The notes beneath the pieces are model-generated. The model ran no database searches, was not told the origin of the DNA, and saw only the letters and a program-made list of their open reading frames with translations. Shown piece after piece: positions 1 through 8,825 of a DNA stretch of 64,000 bases. Both the position numbers and the translations under genes were made by a program. The number at the start of each line of letters is the position of its first letter. Within the stretch, counting starts at the first letter, position 1. The stretch is from Coprobacter secundus (GTDB taxonomy: Bacteria; Bacteroidota; Bacteroidia; Bacteroidales; Coprobacteraceae), in contig JTDA01000007.1 in NCBI GenBank assembly GCA_000803105.1, positions 121,448 through 185,447 of the forward strand, read 5' to 3'.

Positions 1-353
1 CTGCTTACATAGTACAACGAGCAGCAGAAGCAATCTATACTCCTGAAGGGAAAATTCAGACTAAAGCTCATATCAATTATTATATGAAAAATGCGAAATT
101 GTTGCACGACAATTTAAAATCGATAGGATTAGAAGTTTTTGGAGGTGTAAACGCTCCTTATATATGGGTGAAAGCTCCGAAAGGTATTACTTCGTGGAAG
201 TTTTTCGATAGACTACTCTTTGAAAGACATATCGTCGGAACTCCAGGGGTTGGATTTGGTCCGTCGGGTGAAGGGTATTTGCGGCTTACTGCATTCGGAA
301 AGTATGAAGACACCTTCGAAGCTATAGAACGTCTGAAAAACTGGAAAATATAA
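1..353 (+). CDS. dapL: LL-diaminopimelate aminotransferase, C-terminal part
   Basis: The gene enters from outside the window; the reading frame starts at base 3 and gives the last 116 residues. The family is a PLP-dependent class I/II aminotransferase that makes LL-diaminopimelate from tetrahydrodipicolinate and glutamate, a one-step route to lysine and peptidoglycan precursors. The recognisable C-terminal signatures are YIVQRAAEAIYTPEG, GGVNAPYIWVKAP and VGTPGVGFGPSGEGYLRL, the last carrying the arginine region that binds the substrate carboxylate. The PLP lysine lies upstream and cannot be seen. An internal ATG at 84 is not the real start, because the open frame continues to the window edge with matching sequence. 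The gap to glnN is 41 bases, so the two may be co-transcribed. Confidence 0.93.
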   Translation, partial: AYIVQRAAEAIYTPEGKIQTKAHINYYMKNAKLLHDNLKSIGLEVFGGVNAPYIWVKAPKGITSWKFFDRLLFERHIVGTPGVGFGPSGEGYLRLTAFGKYEDTFEAIERLKNWKI

Positions 354-394
354 AAAACAATAATTACACTCGATAACGAATAAATTTATCTGTT

Positions 395-2584
395 ATGTCA
401 ACATTAAGATTCAAAGTAGTAGAAGAGGCTTTTACTCATAAAGCTGTAGCAGTGGAAGAACCTGCAGAACGTCCTTCAGAATATTTTGCCAAGTATGTGT
501 TTAATCGCGAAAAAATGTTTAAATATTTACCGAAAAAAACATATGATGCCTTGGTAAATGTAATTGATAACGGTGCACCTTTTAATCGAGAAATAGCAGA
601 TAGTGTTGCAGCTGGAATGAAAAAATGGGCAATGGAAATGGGTGCTACTCATTATACCCATTGGTTTCACCCTTTGACAGAAGGCACAGCCGAAAAACAC
701 GATTCTTTTATAGAACACGATAGTAAAGGTGGTGTTGTAGAAGAATTCTCCGGAAAATTGTTGATTCAACAAGAACCCGATGCATCGAGTTTTCCTAACG
801 GGGGTATTCGTAATACGTTTGAGGCGAGGGGATATTCTGCTTGGGACCCATCATCTCCCGCTTTCATTGTAGACGATACTCTATGTATTCCTACGATATT
901 CGTTTCGTATACAGGAGAGTCGTTAGATTATAAGACACCTTTGTTGAGGGCTTTGAATAGTGTAAATAAAGCCGCCACTGCTGTATGCAATTACTTCGAC
1001 CCTAATGTAAAGAAAGTCTTTTCATATTTAGGCTGGGAACAAGAATATTTTTTGGTAGATGAAGCTTTGTATTCGGCTCGCCCTGACCTTTTGCTGACAG
1101 ACCGCACATTAATGGGGCATGATAGCGCGAAAAACCAACAGCTTGAAGACCACTATTTCGGTGCTATACCTTCCCGAGTTTCGGCTTTTATGAAAGACCT
1201 CGAAATAGAATGTCTGAAGTTAGGTATACCAGCCAAAACCCGTCATAATGAAGTTGCTCCTAACCAGTTTGAGTTGGCGCCTATATTTGAAGAAGTGAAT
1301 TTAGCAAACGACCACAACCTCTTATTGATGAGTGTGATGAAAAAAGTCGCACGTCGTCACAATTTCAGAGTTTTGTTACACGAGAAACCGTTCAAAGGAG
1401 TCAATGGATCAGGTAAGCACAATAACTGGTCTTTAGGTACTGATACCGGCATATTACTTTTTGCACCGGGAAAAACTCCGAAAGAAAATTTACAGTTCAT
1501 GACATTTATTATTAATGTGATGACTGCAGTTTATCGCCACAATGGACTATTGAAAGCAAGTATTGCATCGGCTACTAATGGACACCGTTTAGGAGCCAAT
1601 GAAGCACCGCCCGCTATCATATCTATATTTATGGGAAAACAGGTCAGCGAAATTTTGGATACTATGGCATCTTTCAATTCAAAAGATGATTTTAAGATGA
1701 ACGGTAAAGAGGGGTTTGATTTGGGAGTTACCCAAATTCCAGAAATACTCCGAGACAATACCGACCGTAATCGAACATCACCATTTGCTTTTACCGGTAA
1801 TAGATTTGAATTCAGAGCTGTAGGATCTTCGGCAAACTGTGCTTCGGCAATGATTGCTTTAAATGCTGCAGTAGCCGATCAGTTACAAGAGTTCAAAACG
1901 TTAGTGGATAGTCGTATCGCTAAAGGCGAATCTACCGAGAAAGCAATACTTTCCGTATTGAAAGAATATATAAACGAATCGAAAAATATTCGTTTCGATG
2001 GAAACGGTTATAGCGATGAATGGAAAGCTGAAGCGGCTCGCCGCGGATTAGATTGCGAAACCAGTGTTCCTGTAATTTACGATAATTATTTGAAACCGGA
2101 AAGTGTGAAGATGTTTACCGATACACATGTATTCTCAGAAGTAGAACTTCATGCCAGAAATGAGGTAAAATGGGAGACATATACCAAGAAGATACAGATA
2201 GAAGCTCGTGTACTTGGAGATTTGGCAATAAATCATATTGTCCCTGTCGCGACTCGTTATCAATCTCTTTTGCTGGATAATGTTTTTAAGATTAAGAGTT
2301 TGTTCCCAGCCGAAAAGAGTGAAGTTATCGCAAATCAGGATATGGAAGTAATCGAAAAAATTGCAGCCCATTTATTGGTGATAAAAGAAAAAGTTCATAC
2401 GATGATCGAAGCCCGGAAGGTTGCCAATAAAATAGAATCTGAGAGAGAAAAAGCCATAGCATATCATGATACGGTTGCCCCATTGATGGATGAAATACGT
2501 TACCATATTGATAAACTTGAGCTGATGGTCGATAATGAAATGTGGCCATTGCCCAAATACAGAGAATTGTTATTTATTCGATAG
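395..2584 (+). CDS. glnN: Glutamine synthetase type III
   Basis: This 729-residue protein has the length of the large type III (GSIII) glutamine synthetases, well above the roughly 450-470 residues of type I. It makes glutamine from glutamate, ammonia and ATP in the cytoplasm. Motifs seen are EQEYFLVD (metal-binding glutamates), RHNEVAPNQFELAP, NGSGKHNNWSLGTD (ATP/glutamate-binding loop) and NRTSPFAFTGNRFEFRAVGSS. The last part is a helical C-terminal region typical of GSIII. Glutamate synthase genes follow on the same strand, giving a complete GS/GOGAT pathway. The 123-base gap to gltB holds a long-range inverted repeat that could separate the two transcripts. No adenylylation loop of the type I enzyme is evident. 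Confidence 0.97.
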   Translation: MSTLRFKVVEEAFTHKAVAVEEPAERPSEYFAKYVFNREKMFKYLPKKTYDALVNVIDNGAPFNREIADSVAAGMKKWAMEMGATHYTHWFHPLTEGTAEKHDSFIEHDSKGGVVEEFSGKLLIQQEPDASSFPNGGIRNTFEARGYSAWDPSSPAFIVDDTLCIPTIFVSYTGESLDYKTPLLRALNSVNKAATAVCNYFDPNVKKVFSYLGWEQEYFLVDEALYSARPDLLLTDRTLMGHDSAKNQQLEDHYFGAIPSRVSAFMKDLEIECLKLGIPAKTRHNEVAPNQFELAPIFEEVNLANDHNLLLMSVMKKVARRHNFRVLLHEKPFKGVNGSGKHNNWSLGTDTGILLFAPGKTPKENLQFMTFIINVMTAVYRHNGLLKASIASATNGHRLGANEAPPAIISIFMGKQVSEILDTMASFNSKDDFKMNGKEGFDLGVTQIPEILRDNTDRNRTSPFAFTGNRFEFRAVGSSANCASAMIALNAAVADQLQEFKTLVDSRIAKGESTEKAILSVLKEYINESKNIRFDGNGYSDEWKAEAARRGLDCETSVPVIYDNYLKPESVKMFTDTHVFSEVELHARNEVKWETYTKKIQIEARVLGDLAINHIVPVATRYQSLLLDNVFKIKSLFPAEKSEVIANQDMEVIEKIAAHLLVIKEKVHTMIEARKVANKIESEREKAIAYHDTVAPLMDEIRYHIDKLELMVDNEMWPLPKYRELLFIR

Positions 2585-2591
2585 TTTTTTT

Positions 2592-2687
2592 ACGGTTACG
2601 GGAGGAGAAAAGATATAGTTTTTAGTTCATGTTTCTCGTTTCACGTTTTTCAAATTCTTATCGTTACTTTTCAAGTTCCGTAACCGT
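2592..2687 (+). promoter_or_regulatory. Long-range inverted repeat in the glnN-gltB gap
   Basis: ACGGTTACGG at 2592-2601 is matched perfectly by its complement CCGTAACCGT at 2678-2687, 76 bases later; TTTTTACC follows the right arm and a T-run precedes the left arm. If paired in RNA this would be a 10-bp stem with a large loop, placed to act as a terminator, attenuator or processing site between glnN and gltB. It could equally be two operator half-sites. The pairing is seen; its role is inferred. Confidence 0.45.
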
Positions 2688-2707
2688 TTTTACCAAGTTA
2701 TTAAATT

Positions 2708-5700
2708 ATGCAACAGTATAGATTACCACATCGACAAGGATTATATGACCCCAGCTACGAGCATGACGCTTGTGGAGTGGGGTTATTGGTTAATATACAT
2801 GGGGTTAAGTCTCATCAAATTGTAGAAAAAGGATTACAGGTCTTAGAGCATATGGTACACCGCGGAGCTGAAGGTGCCGACTCGAAAACCGGAGATGGTG
2901 CCGGCATTATGGTGCAGATACCTCACGAATTTATTCTGTTACAAGGAATCGCTGTACCCGAAAAAGGTCGTTATGGCACAGGATTGGTATTTTTACCAAA
3001 AGATGTTGAGGAACAATCTGAGATGTTGGACGTAATACGTAAGACTATTACAGAAGAAGGCCTTTCCTTGTTGGCAATTAGAGATGTTCCTGTTAACAGT
3101 TCTGTATTAGGTACCGGATCATTAGCCACTGAACCAGATATTAAGCAGTTATTCATTACCGACACAACCGAGAATACCTTACTTGAACCCAAATTATATG
3201 TCCTTCGCAAAAAGATTGAAAAACAAATCTTAGATTCGGCTTTTAAAAATAAAAGAGCCTTTTATATTGTCAGTCTTTCATCTCAAAACATCGTATATAA
3301 AGGGATGTTGTCATCTTTACAATTGCGTTATTATTTCCCCGATTTAATAAGCCCTTATTTTACGTCGGGAATGGCATTGGTGCATTCCCGTTTCAGTACC
3401 AATACTTTTCCGACTTGGGATTTGGCACAACCGTTTAGGCTATTGGGGCATAATGGAGAAATAAATACCATACGAGGCAATCGTTTATGGATGGAAGCCC
3501 GTGAAAGCGTTCTGCAACCGTCGAATCTCGGAAAAGAACCTCTTACTCCAATTATACAGCCTGATATGAGTGATAGTGCCTCATTGGATAATGTGCTCGA
3601 ATATTTTGTTATGGCGGGAATGAGCTTACCTCAAGCATTGGCGATGTTGATTCCTGAAAGTTTCAATGATAAAAATCCAATATCGACAGATTTGAAAGCT
3701 TTTTATGAATACCATAGTATTTTGATGGAACCGTGGGATGGCCCCGCAACATTACTTTTCTCAGACGGACGATATGCCGGAGGTATGCTCGACAGGAACG
3801 GTTTGAGACCAGCACGCTATTTGATTACCCAAAACGATATGATGGTTATAGCATCGGAGACCGGAGTTTTAGCTTTTGAAGCGGCCGAAATTAAAGAAAG
3901 AGGACGTTTACGCCCGGGAAAGATGTTGCTTATCGATATGGAAAAAGGTAAGATTTATAAAGATGCGATGCTGAAAGAAGAATTGGCAGGAGCATTTCCA
4001 TATAAAGAATGGCTTTCGAAAAATCGGATTAAATTGGATGAAATCAGCTCGGGACGTACGGTAAAACATAGTATAGAAGACTATCCTCAACTATTACAAG
4101 TATTCGGGTATCATAGAGAAGATATCGAAAAAATAATGACTCCTATGATAGTTGATTCCAAAGAACCAGTTAGTTCAATGGGAAACGATACACCTTTGGC
4201 CGTATTATCCGACCAGCCTCAACGATTGTTCAGTTATTTCCGTCAACAATTCGCCCAAGTAACGAATCCTCCAATTGATCCTCTGCGAGAAGAACTGGTA
4301 ATGTCTTTAAGTAGCTACATCGGGGCGATTCATCAAAATTTACTGGAACCCTCGCCAGAGTTGTGCAAAATGGTCGAACTGAAACGTCCGATATTGACTA
4401 ATACCGAACTTGACATTCTTTGCAATTTAAGATACAAAGGTTTCCGTACTCGGAAATTACCCATGCTTTTCTCTGTAAAAGAAGGTACTCGAGGATTAGA
4501 AAAAGCCATAGAAAATCTTTGTCATGAAGCTGAAAAAGCTGTAGATGAAGATTGTAACTATATTGTATTGAGCGACAGAAATGTCGATAAAGATACAGCC
4601 CCCATACCGTCTTTATTAGCTGTTTCGGCTGTTCATCATTATCTCATATCTCAAAGAAAAAGGGTACAAATTGCATTAGTTGTAGAAACTGCCGAAGCAA
4701 GAGAAGTGATGCATTTTGCTCTTTTATTAGGATATGGAGCCAGTGCCATAAATCCCTATCTTGCTTTTGCTGTTGTCAATGATTTGGTAGAACGTAAAGA
4801 AATACAATTGGATTATCATACAGCCGAGAAAAATTATATCAAAGCCATAGATAAAGGTTTGTTGAAAATTATATCGAAAATGGGTATTTCGACAATCTGC
4901 AGTTATCGAGGAGCACAATTATTCGAAGCTATAGGATTATCATCTACATTGATAGAGACTTATTTCAAAGGTACGGTATCGAAAATAGAAGGTATTGATA
5001 TCAATGAATTGGTAGCCGATATATTATTATCCCATCAAGCAGCTTATTCAGCTGACTTCAAGACAGATTCTCCTCTAAGACACGATGGAATATATACTTA
5101 TCGTAAAGATGGAGAATACCATGCGTGGAATCCTGAAACTATTGCTACATTGCAATTGGCCACAAGGCTGGGTAGTTATAAGAAGTTTAAAGAGTATACA
5201 TCCTATGTAGATAATAAACCAAAACCTGTATTTATCCGAGATTTTATGGATTTCAAAAGAAATCCTATCGATATTTCTCTTGTAGAGCCAGTGTCGGAAA
5301 TTACTAAAAGGTTTGTTACCGGAGCTATGTCATTCGGTTCCATTAGCAAAGAAGCGCACGAAGCTATGGCTATAGCGATGAATGCTCTCGGTGGTAGAAG
5401 TAATACAGGAGAGGGAGGAGAAAATCCTTCTCGTTTTATCCCGAGAGAAGATGGTAGCCTTGCTCGTAGTGCAATAAAACAAGTGGCATCCGGTCGTTTT
5501 GGAGTTACGGCTGAATATTTGGTCAATGCAGATGAAATACAAATAAAGATTGCACAAGGTGCTAAACCGGGAGAAGGAGGGCAATTACCCGGATTTAAAG
5601 TGGATAAAATTATTGCAGAGACTCGGCATTCTATTCCGGGTATATCTTTAATATCACCACCTCCTCATCACGATATATATTCTATTGAGGATTTGGCGCA

Positions 5701-7216
5701 GTTGATTTTTGATTTAAAAAATGTCAATCCACAAGCTCGTATCAGTGTAAAATTGGTATCAGAGAGTGGGGTAGGAACTATTGCTGCCGGAGTAGCCAAA
5801 GCAAAGGCCGATTTGATTGTTATCAGCGGTTGTGAAGGGGGAACAGGGGCAAGTCCTACAAGTTCTATCCGTCACGCAGGATTACCTTCTGAATTAGGAT
5901 TATCCGAAACACAACAAACTTTAGTTATAAATAATCTGAGAGGACAGGTAAAGTTACAAGTCGACGGACAACTCAAAACCGGTCACGATATAATTATCCA
6001 AGCTTTGCTCGGAGCAGAAGAATTCGGATTTGCCACAAGTGCTCTTATTGTCTTGGGTTGCGTAATGATGCGCAAGTGCCACATGAATACTTGTCCTGTA
6101 GGTGTTGCGACACAAGATGAAAGACTGAGAAAACGCTTTACCGGACGTTCTCAATATCTGATTAATTTCTTTACATTTTTGGCAGAAGAAGTCAGGGAAT
6201 TATTGGCAGAAATGGGGTTCACAAAATTTGAAGACATCATAGGACGCTCGGATTTGATAACGATAAAAGATACATCTGTCAAGAAAACGAAAAATTTGGA
6301 TTTTTCTAAAATAATTTATCAACCGGAAGAAGCATCGGTGAATGCTGTCCGAAAAATTATTGAACAAGATCATAAGATAGACGATATCCCCGACCGTATG
6401 CTTATCAAAGTAACCGCTCCGGCGATAGAGTCAAAAATGTCGGTCGAGCTGGATTTTCCTATTTATAATACTGACCGTGCTGTCGGGGCTATGCTGTCGG
6501 GAGTTATTGCCAAAAAATATGGAGAGAAGGGATTACCAGACGATTCTATCTACTGCAAATTTAAAGGTTCTGCCGGACAAAGTTTCGGTGCATTCTTGTC
6601 ACATGGAATAACTTTCCGATTAGAAGGTGATGCTAACGATTATGTGGGTAAAGGACTATCCGGAGGAAAAATCCTGATTGTTCCTCCTCGGGGAGTGCCT
6701 TTTGCTCCTGAAGAAAATATTATTGCTGGAAACACTTTGCTCTATGGTGCTACTTCAGGAGAAGTGTATATAAACGGACGAGTCGGCGAGCGATTTTGTG
6801 TGAGAAACAGTGGAGCCATTGCTGTTGTTGAAGGTGTCGGAGACCACTGTTGTGAATATATGACTGGCGGAAGAACTGTGGTATTAGGAACGGTCGGACG
6901 TAACTTTGCTGCAGGTATGAGCGGAGGTATTGCTTATGTATGGAATAAAGATGAAAATTTCGATTATTTCTGTAATATGGAGATGGTTGAACTTTCCTTA
7001 ATCGAAGAAACAACTGACAATCGGGAATTACACGAACTGATTACCAGACATTTTGACTATACTCGAAGCCCCTTGGCAAAACGTATGCTCGACAATTGGA
7101 ACGAATATGTCAATCAGTTTATTAAAGTAATACCGATAGAATATAAGAAAGTACTTCACGATGAAAAAATGTTGGCATTGCAACAAAAAATAGCCGAAGT
7201 ACAAAGAGATTATTAA
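2708..7216 (+). CDS. gltB: Glutamate synthase large subunit
   Basis: The 1502-residue length matches the alpha subunit of bacterial NADPH-dependent glutamate synthase. It hydrolyses glutamine at an N-terminal Ntn amidotransferase site and passes ammonia to 2-oxoglutarate at an FMN site, giving two glutamates. The catalytic cysteine is Cys22 in DACGVGLLVN, so a 21-residue propeptide must be removed. Then come the amidotransferase domain (HRGAEGADSKTGDGAG), the central domain, and the FMN-binding synthase domain with SGCEGGTGASPTSSIRHAG. The [3Fe-4S] ligands are in GCVMMRKCHMNTCPVGVAT near residue 1120. The C-terminal GXGXG beta-helix domain has repeats such as GGRTVVLGTVGRNFAAGMSG. gltD follows after 34 bases and supplies electrons. 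Confidence 0.98.
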   Translation: MQQYRLPHRQGLYDPSYEHDACGVGLLVNIHGVKSHQIVEKGLQVLEHMVHRGAEGADSKTGDGAGIMVQIPHEFILLQGIAVPEKGRYGTGLVFLPKDVEEQSEMLDVIRKTITEEGLSLLAIRDVPVNSSVLGTGSLATEPDIKQLFITDTTENTLLEPKLYVLRKKIEKQILDSAFKNKRAFYIVSLSSQNIVYKGMLSSLQLRYYFPDLISPYFTSGMALVHSRFSTNTFPTWDLAQPFRLLGHNGEINTIRGNRLWMEARESVLQPSNLGKEPLTPIIQPDMSDSASLDNVLEYFVMAGMSLPQALAMLIPESFNDKNPISTDLKAFYEYHSILMEPWDGPATLLFSDGRYAGGMLDRNGLRPARYLITQNDMMVIASETGVLAFEAAEIKERGRLRPGKMLLIDMEKGKIYKDAMLKEELAGAFPYKEWLSKNRIKLDEISSGRTVKHSIEDYPQLLQVFGYHREDIEKIMTPMIVDSKEPVSSMGNDTPLAVLSDQPQRLFSYFRQQFAQVTNPPIDPLREELVMSLSSYIGAIHQNLLEPSPELCKMVELKRPILTNTELDILCNLRYKGFRTRKLPMLFSVKEGTRGLEKAIENLCHEAEKAVDEDCNYIVLSDRNVDKDTAPIPSLLAVSAVHHYLISQRKRVQIALVVETAEAREVMHFALLLGYGASAINPYLAFAVVNDLVERKEIQLDYHTAEKNYIKAIDKGLLKIISKMGISTICSYRGAQLFEAIGLSSTLIETYFKGTVSKIEGIDINELVADILLSHQAAYSADFKTDSPLRHDGIYTYRKDGEYHAWNPETIATLQLATRLGSYKKFKEYTSYVDNKPKPVFIRDFMDFKRNPIDISLVEPVSEITKRFVTGAMSFGSISKEAHEAMAIAMNALGGRSNTGEGGENPSRFIPREDGSLARSAIKQVASGRFGVTAEYLVNADEIQIKIAQGAKPGEGGQLPGFKVDKIIAETRHSIPGISLISPPPHHDIYSIEDLAQLIFDLKNVNPQARISVKLVSESGVGTIAAGVAKAKADLIVISGCEGGTGASPTSSIRHAGLPSELGLSETQQTLVINNLRGQVKLQVDGQLKTGHDIIIQALLGAEEFGFATSALIVLGCVMMRKCHMNTCPVGVATQDERLRKRFTGRSQYLINFFTFLAEEVRELLAEMGFTKFEDIIGRSDLITIKDTSVKKTKNLDFSKIIYQPEEASVNAVRKIIEQDHKIDDIPDRMLIKVTAPAIESKMSVELDFPIYNTDRAVGAMLSGVIAKKYGEKGLPDDSIYCKFKGSAGQSFGAFLSHGITFRLEGDANDYVGKGLSGGKILIVPPRGVPFAPEENIIAGNTLLYGATSGEVYINGRVGERFCVRNSGAIAVVEGVGDHCCEYMTGGRTVVLGTVGRNFAAGMSGGIAYVWNKDENFDYFCNMEMVELSLIEETTDNRELHELITRHFDYTRSPLAKRMLDNWNEYVNQFIKVIPIEYKKVLHDEKMLALQQKIAEVQRDY

Positions 7217-7250
7217 TTGAGATGATACATTATTTAAAGGATGAAATGAT

Positions 7251-8672
7251 ATGGGAAACCCAAAAGCTTTCTTGACTATAAAAAGAAAAGAAGCGGGATA
7301 TCGTCCCGTGAATGAACGAATATATGATTATGGGGAAGTAGAACAGACTCTCAATGAAGAAGATCGGCAATTACAAGCATCCCGTTGTATGGAGTGTGGA
7401 GTAGCATTTTGTCATTGGAGCTGTCCGCTGGGAAATAAACAACCGGAGTGGCAAGATGCACTATACAAAGGAAAATGGAAAGAGGCCTACAAACTATTGG
7501 TTGCTACCGATGATTTTCCTGAATTTACAGGTCGTGTGTGTCCAGCTTTATGCGAAAAAGGTTGTGTCTTGAATAAAATCGGTGAACCCGTGACGATTCG
7601 TGAGAATGAAGCTGCAATTATAGAAAAAGCCTTCGCAGAAGGATATATTACACCACAAATACCGAAAATTCGTAATGGCAAGAAAGTTGCTGTTATTGGG
7701 TCGGGGCCTTCAGGATTGGCTTGTGCCAACCGCTTGAATCGAAAAGGATATACGGTAACAGTATTTGAGAAAGATGAAAAGCCCGGAGGATTACTTCGAT
7801 ATGGTATTCCTGATTTCAAACTGAATAAATCGGTTATCGACCGGAGAATAAAACTGATGAAAGAAGAAGGCATAATATTTAAATGTTCAGTAGAAGTCGG
7901 AAAACAAATAAAAGCTACAAAACTTTTGAATGAATACGATGCAATATGCATAGCTATCGGTTCAGGAGTTCCCCGAGACTTGAAAGTCGAAGGTCGGAAT
8001 TTGAAAGGTATCTATTTTGCATTGGACCTTTTAAAGCAACAAAATAGGGTAATTGCCGGTTGTCCGATTCCTGAAGAAGACCGTATTTCGGCAAAAGGGA
8101 AAAAAGTATTGGTCATCGGAGGCGGAGACACCGGATCCGACTGTGTCGGTACATCTATCCGGCAAGGAGCAACAGAAGTAACTCAGATAGAAATTATGCC
8201 TAAACCTCCCGTAGATTATAATCCCGATACACCGTGGCCTTATTATCCTATGATATTGAAAACTTCGAGTTCCCATAAAGAAGGTTGCAATCGACGTTGG
8301 CTATTAGATACCAAACAGTTTATCGGTGAAAATGGGATTGTAAAAAAAGTAGAGGTTGTAGAAGTCGAATGGGAAAAAGATGAAGCCGGACATCCCCAAT
8401 TGAAACGAACCAATCGTTCCGAAATTATTGAGGCAGATTTGGTTTTATTAGCTATGGGTTTCGTACATCCGGTTTACGAAGGTCTATTGGAAGAATTGGG
8501 GGTCAAGTTGGATGCTCGAAAGAATGTGGCGGTAGTCGATGGCAAAAGCTCTGTAGATAAAGTCTTTGCTACAGGAGATTCTGCTTTTGGTGCCAGCCTT
8601 GTAGTCAAAGCTATTGCGTCAGGAAGAAAGACCGCATCGGAAATAGACGAATACGTTAAAAACATTAAATAA
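7251..8672 (+). CDS. gltD: Glutamate synthase small subunit
   Basis: This 473-residue flavoprotein is the beta subunit that moves electrons from NAD(P)H to GltB. The N-terminal cysteine-rich region carries two [4Fe-4S] motifs, CMECGVAFCHWSCPLGNKQP and CPALCEKGC. A first dinucleotide fold, GSGPSGLACANRLNRKGY, binds FAD and is followed by PGGLLRYGIPDFKL. A second, VIGGGDTGSDCVGTSIRQGA, binds the pyridine nucleotide. The C-terminal ATGDSAFGASLVVKAIASGR closes the FAD site. The start at 7251 gives the expected N terminus (GNPKAFLTIKRKEAGYRPV). It lies 34 bases after gltB and is almost certainly in the same operon. A 153-base gap separates it from the next gene. Confidence 0.97.
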   Translation: MGNPKAFLTIKRKEAGYRPVNERIYDYGEVEQTLNEEDRQLQASRCMECGVAFCHWSCPLGNKQPEWQDALYKGKWKEAYKLLVATDDFPEFTGRVCPALCEKGCVLNKIGEPVTIRENEAAIIEKAFAEGYITPQIPKIRNGKKVAVIGSGPSGLACANRLNRKGYTVTVFEKDEKPGGLLRYGIPDFKLNKSVIDRRIKLMKEEGIIFKCSVEVGKQIKATKLLNEYDAICIAIGSGVPRDLKVEGRNLKGIYFALDLLKQQNRVIAGCPIPEEDRISAKGKKVLVIGGGDTGSDCVGTSIRQGATEVTQIEIMPKPPVDYNPDTPWPYYPMILKTSSSHKEGCNRRWLLDTKQFIGENGIVKKVEVVEVEWEKDEAGHPQLKRTNRSEIIEADLVLLAMGFVHPVYEGLLEELGVKLDARKNVAVVDGKSSVDKVFATGDSAFGASLVVKAIASGRKTASEIDEYVKNIK

Positions 8673-8825
8673 GTAATCGTGTATATTGACTATGTCGTTT
8701 TATCGGTATTAAATTATGTTATATGTAGACGAAAATAAACATATTTTTCTTTTAGAAGTGAGGAGAAACATTTCTCTTTGTAGTGCTTTTTCAAGAAAAT
8801 ACGTTTATAACAAGAAGTAAAGAAA

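Noticed and set aside
5203..5526. 107-codon minus-strand frame inside gltB, and similar antisense frames in other genes
   Set aside because: These lie opposite strongly conserved coding sequence and have no family resemblance; they are reading-frame shadows.
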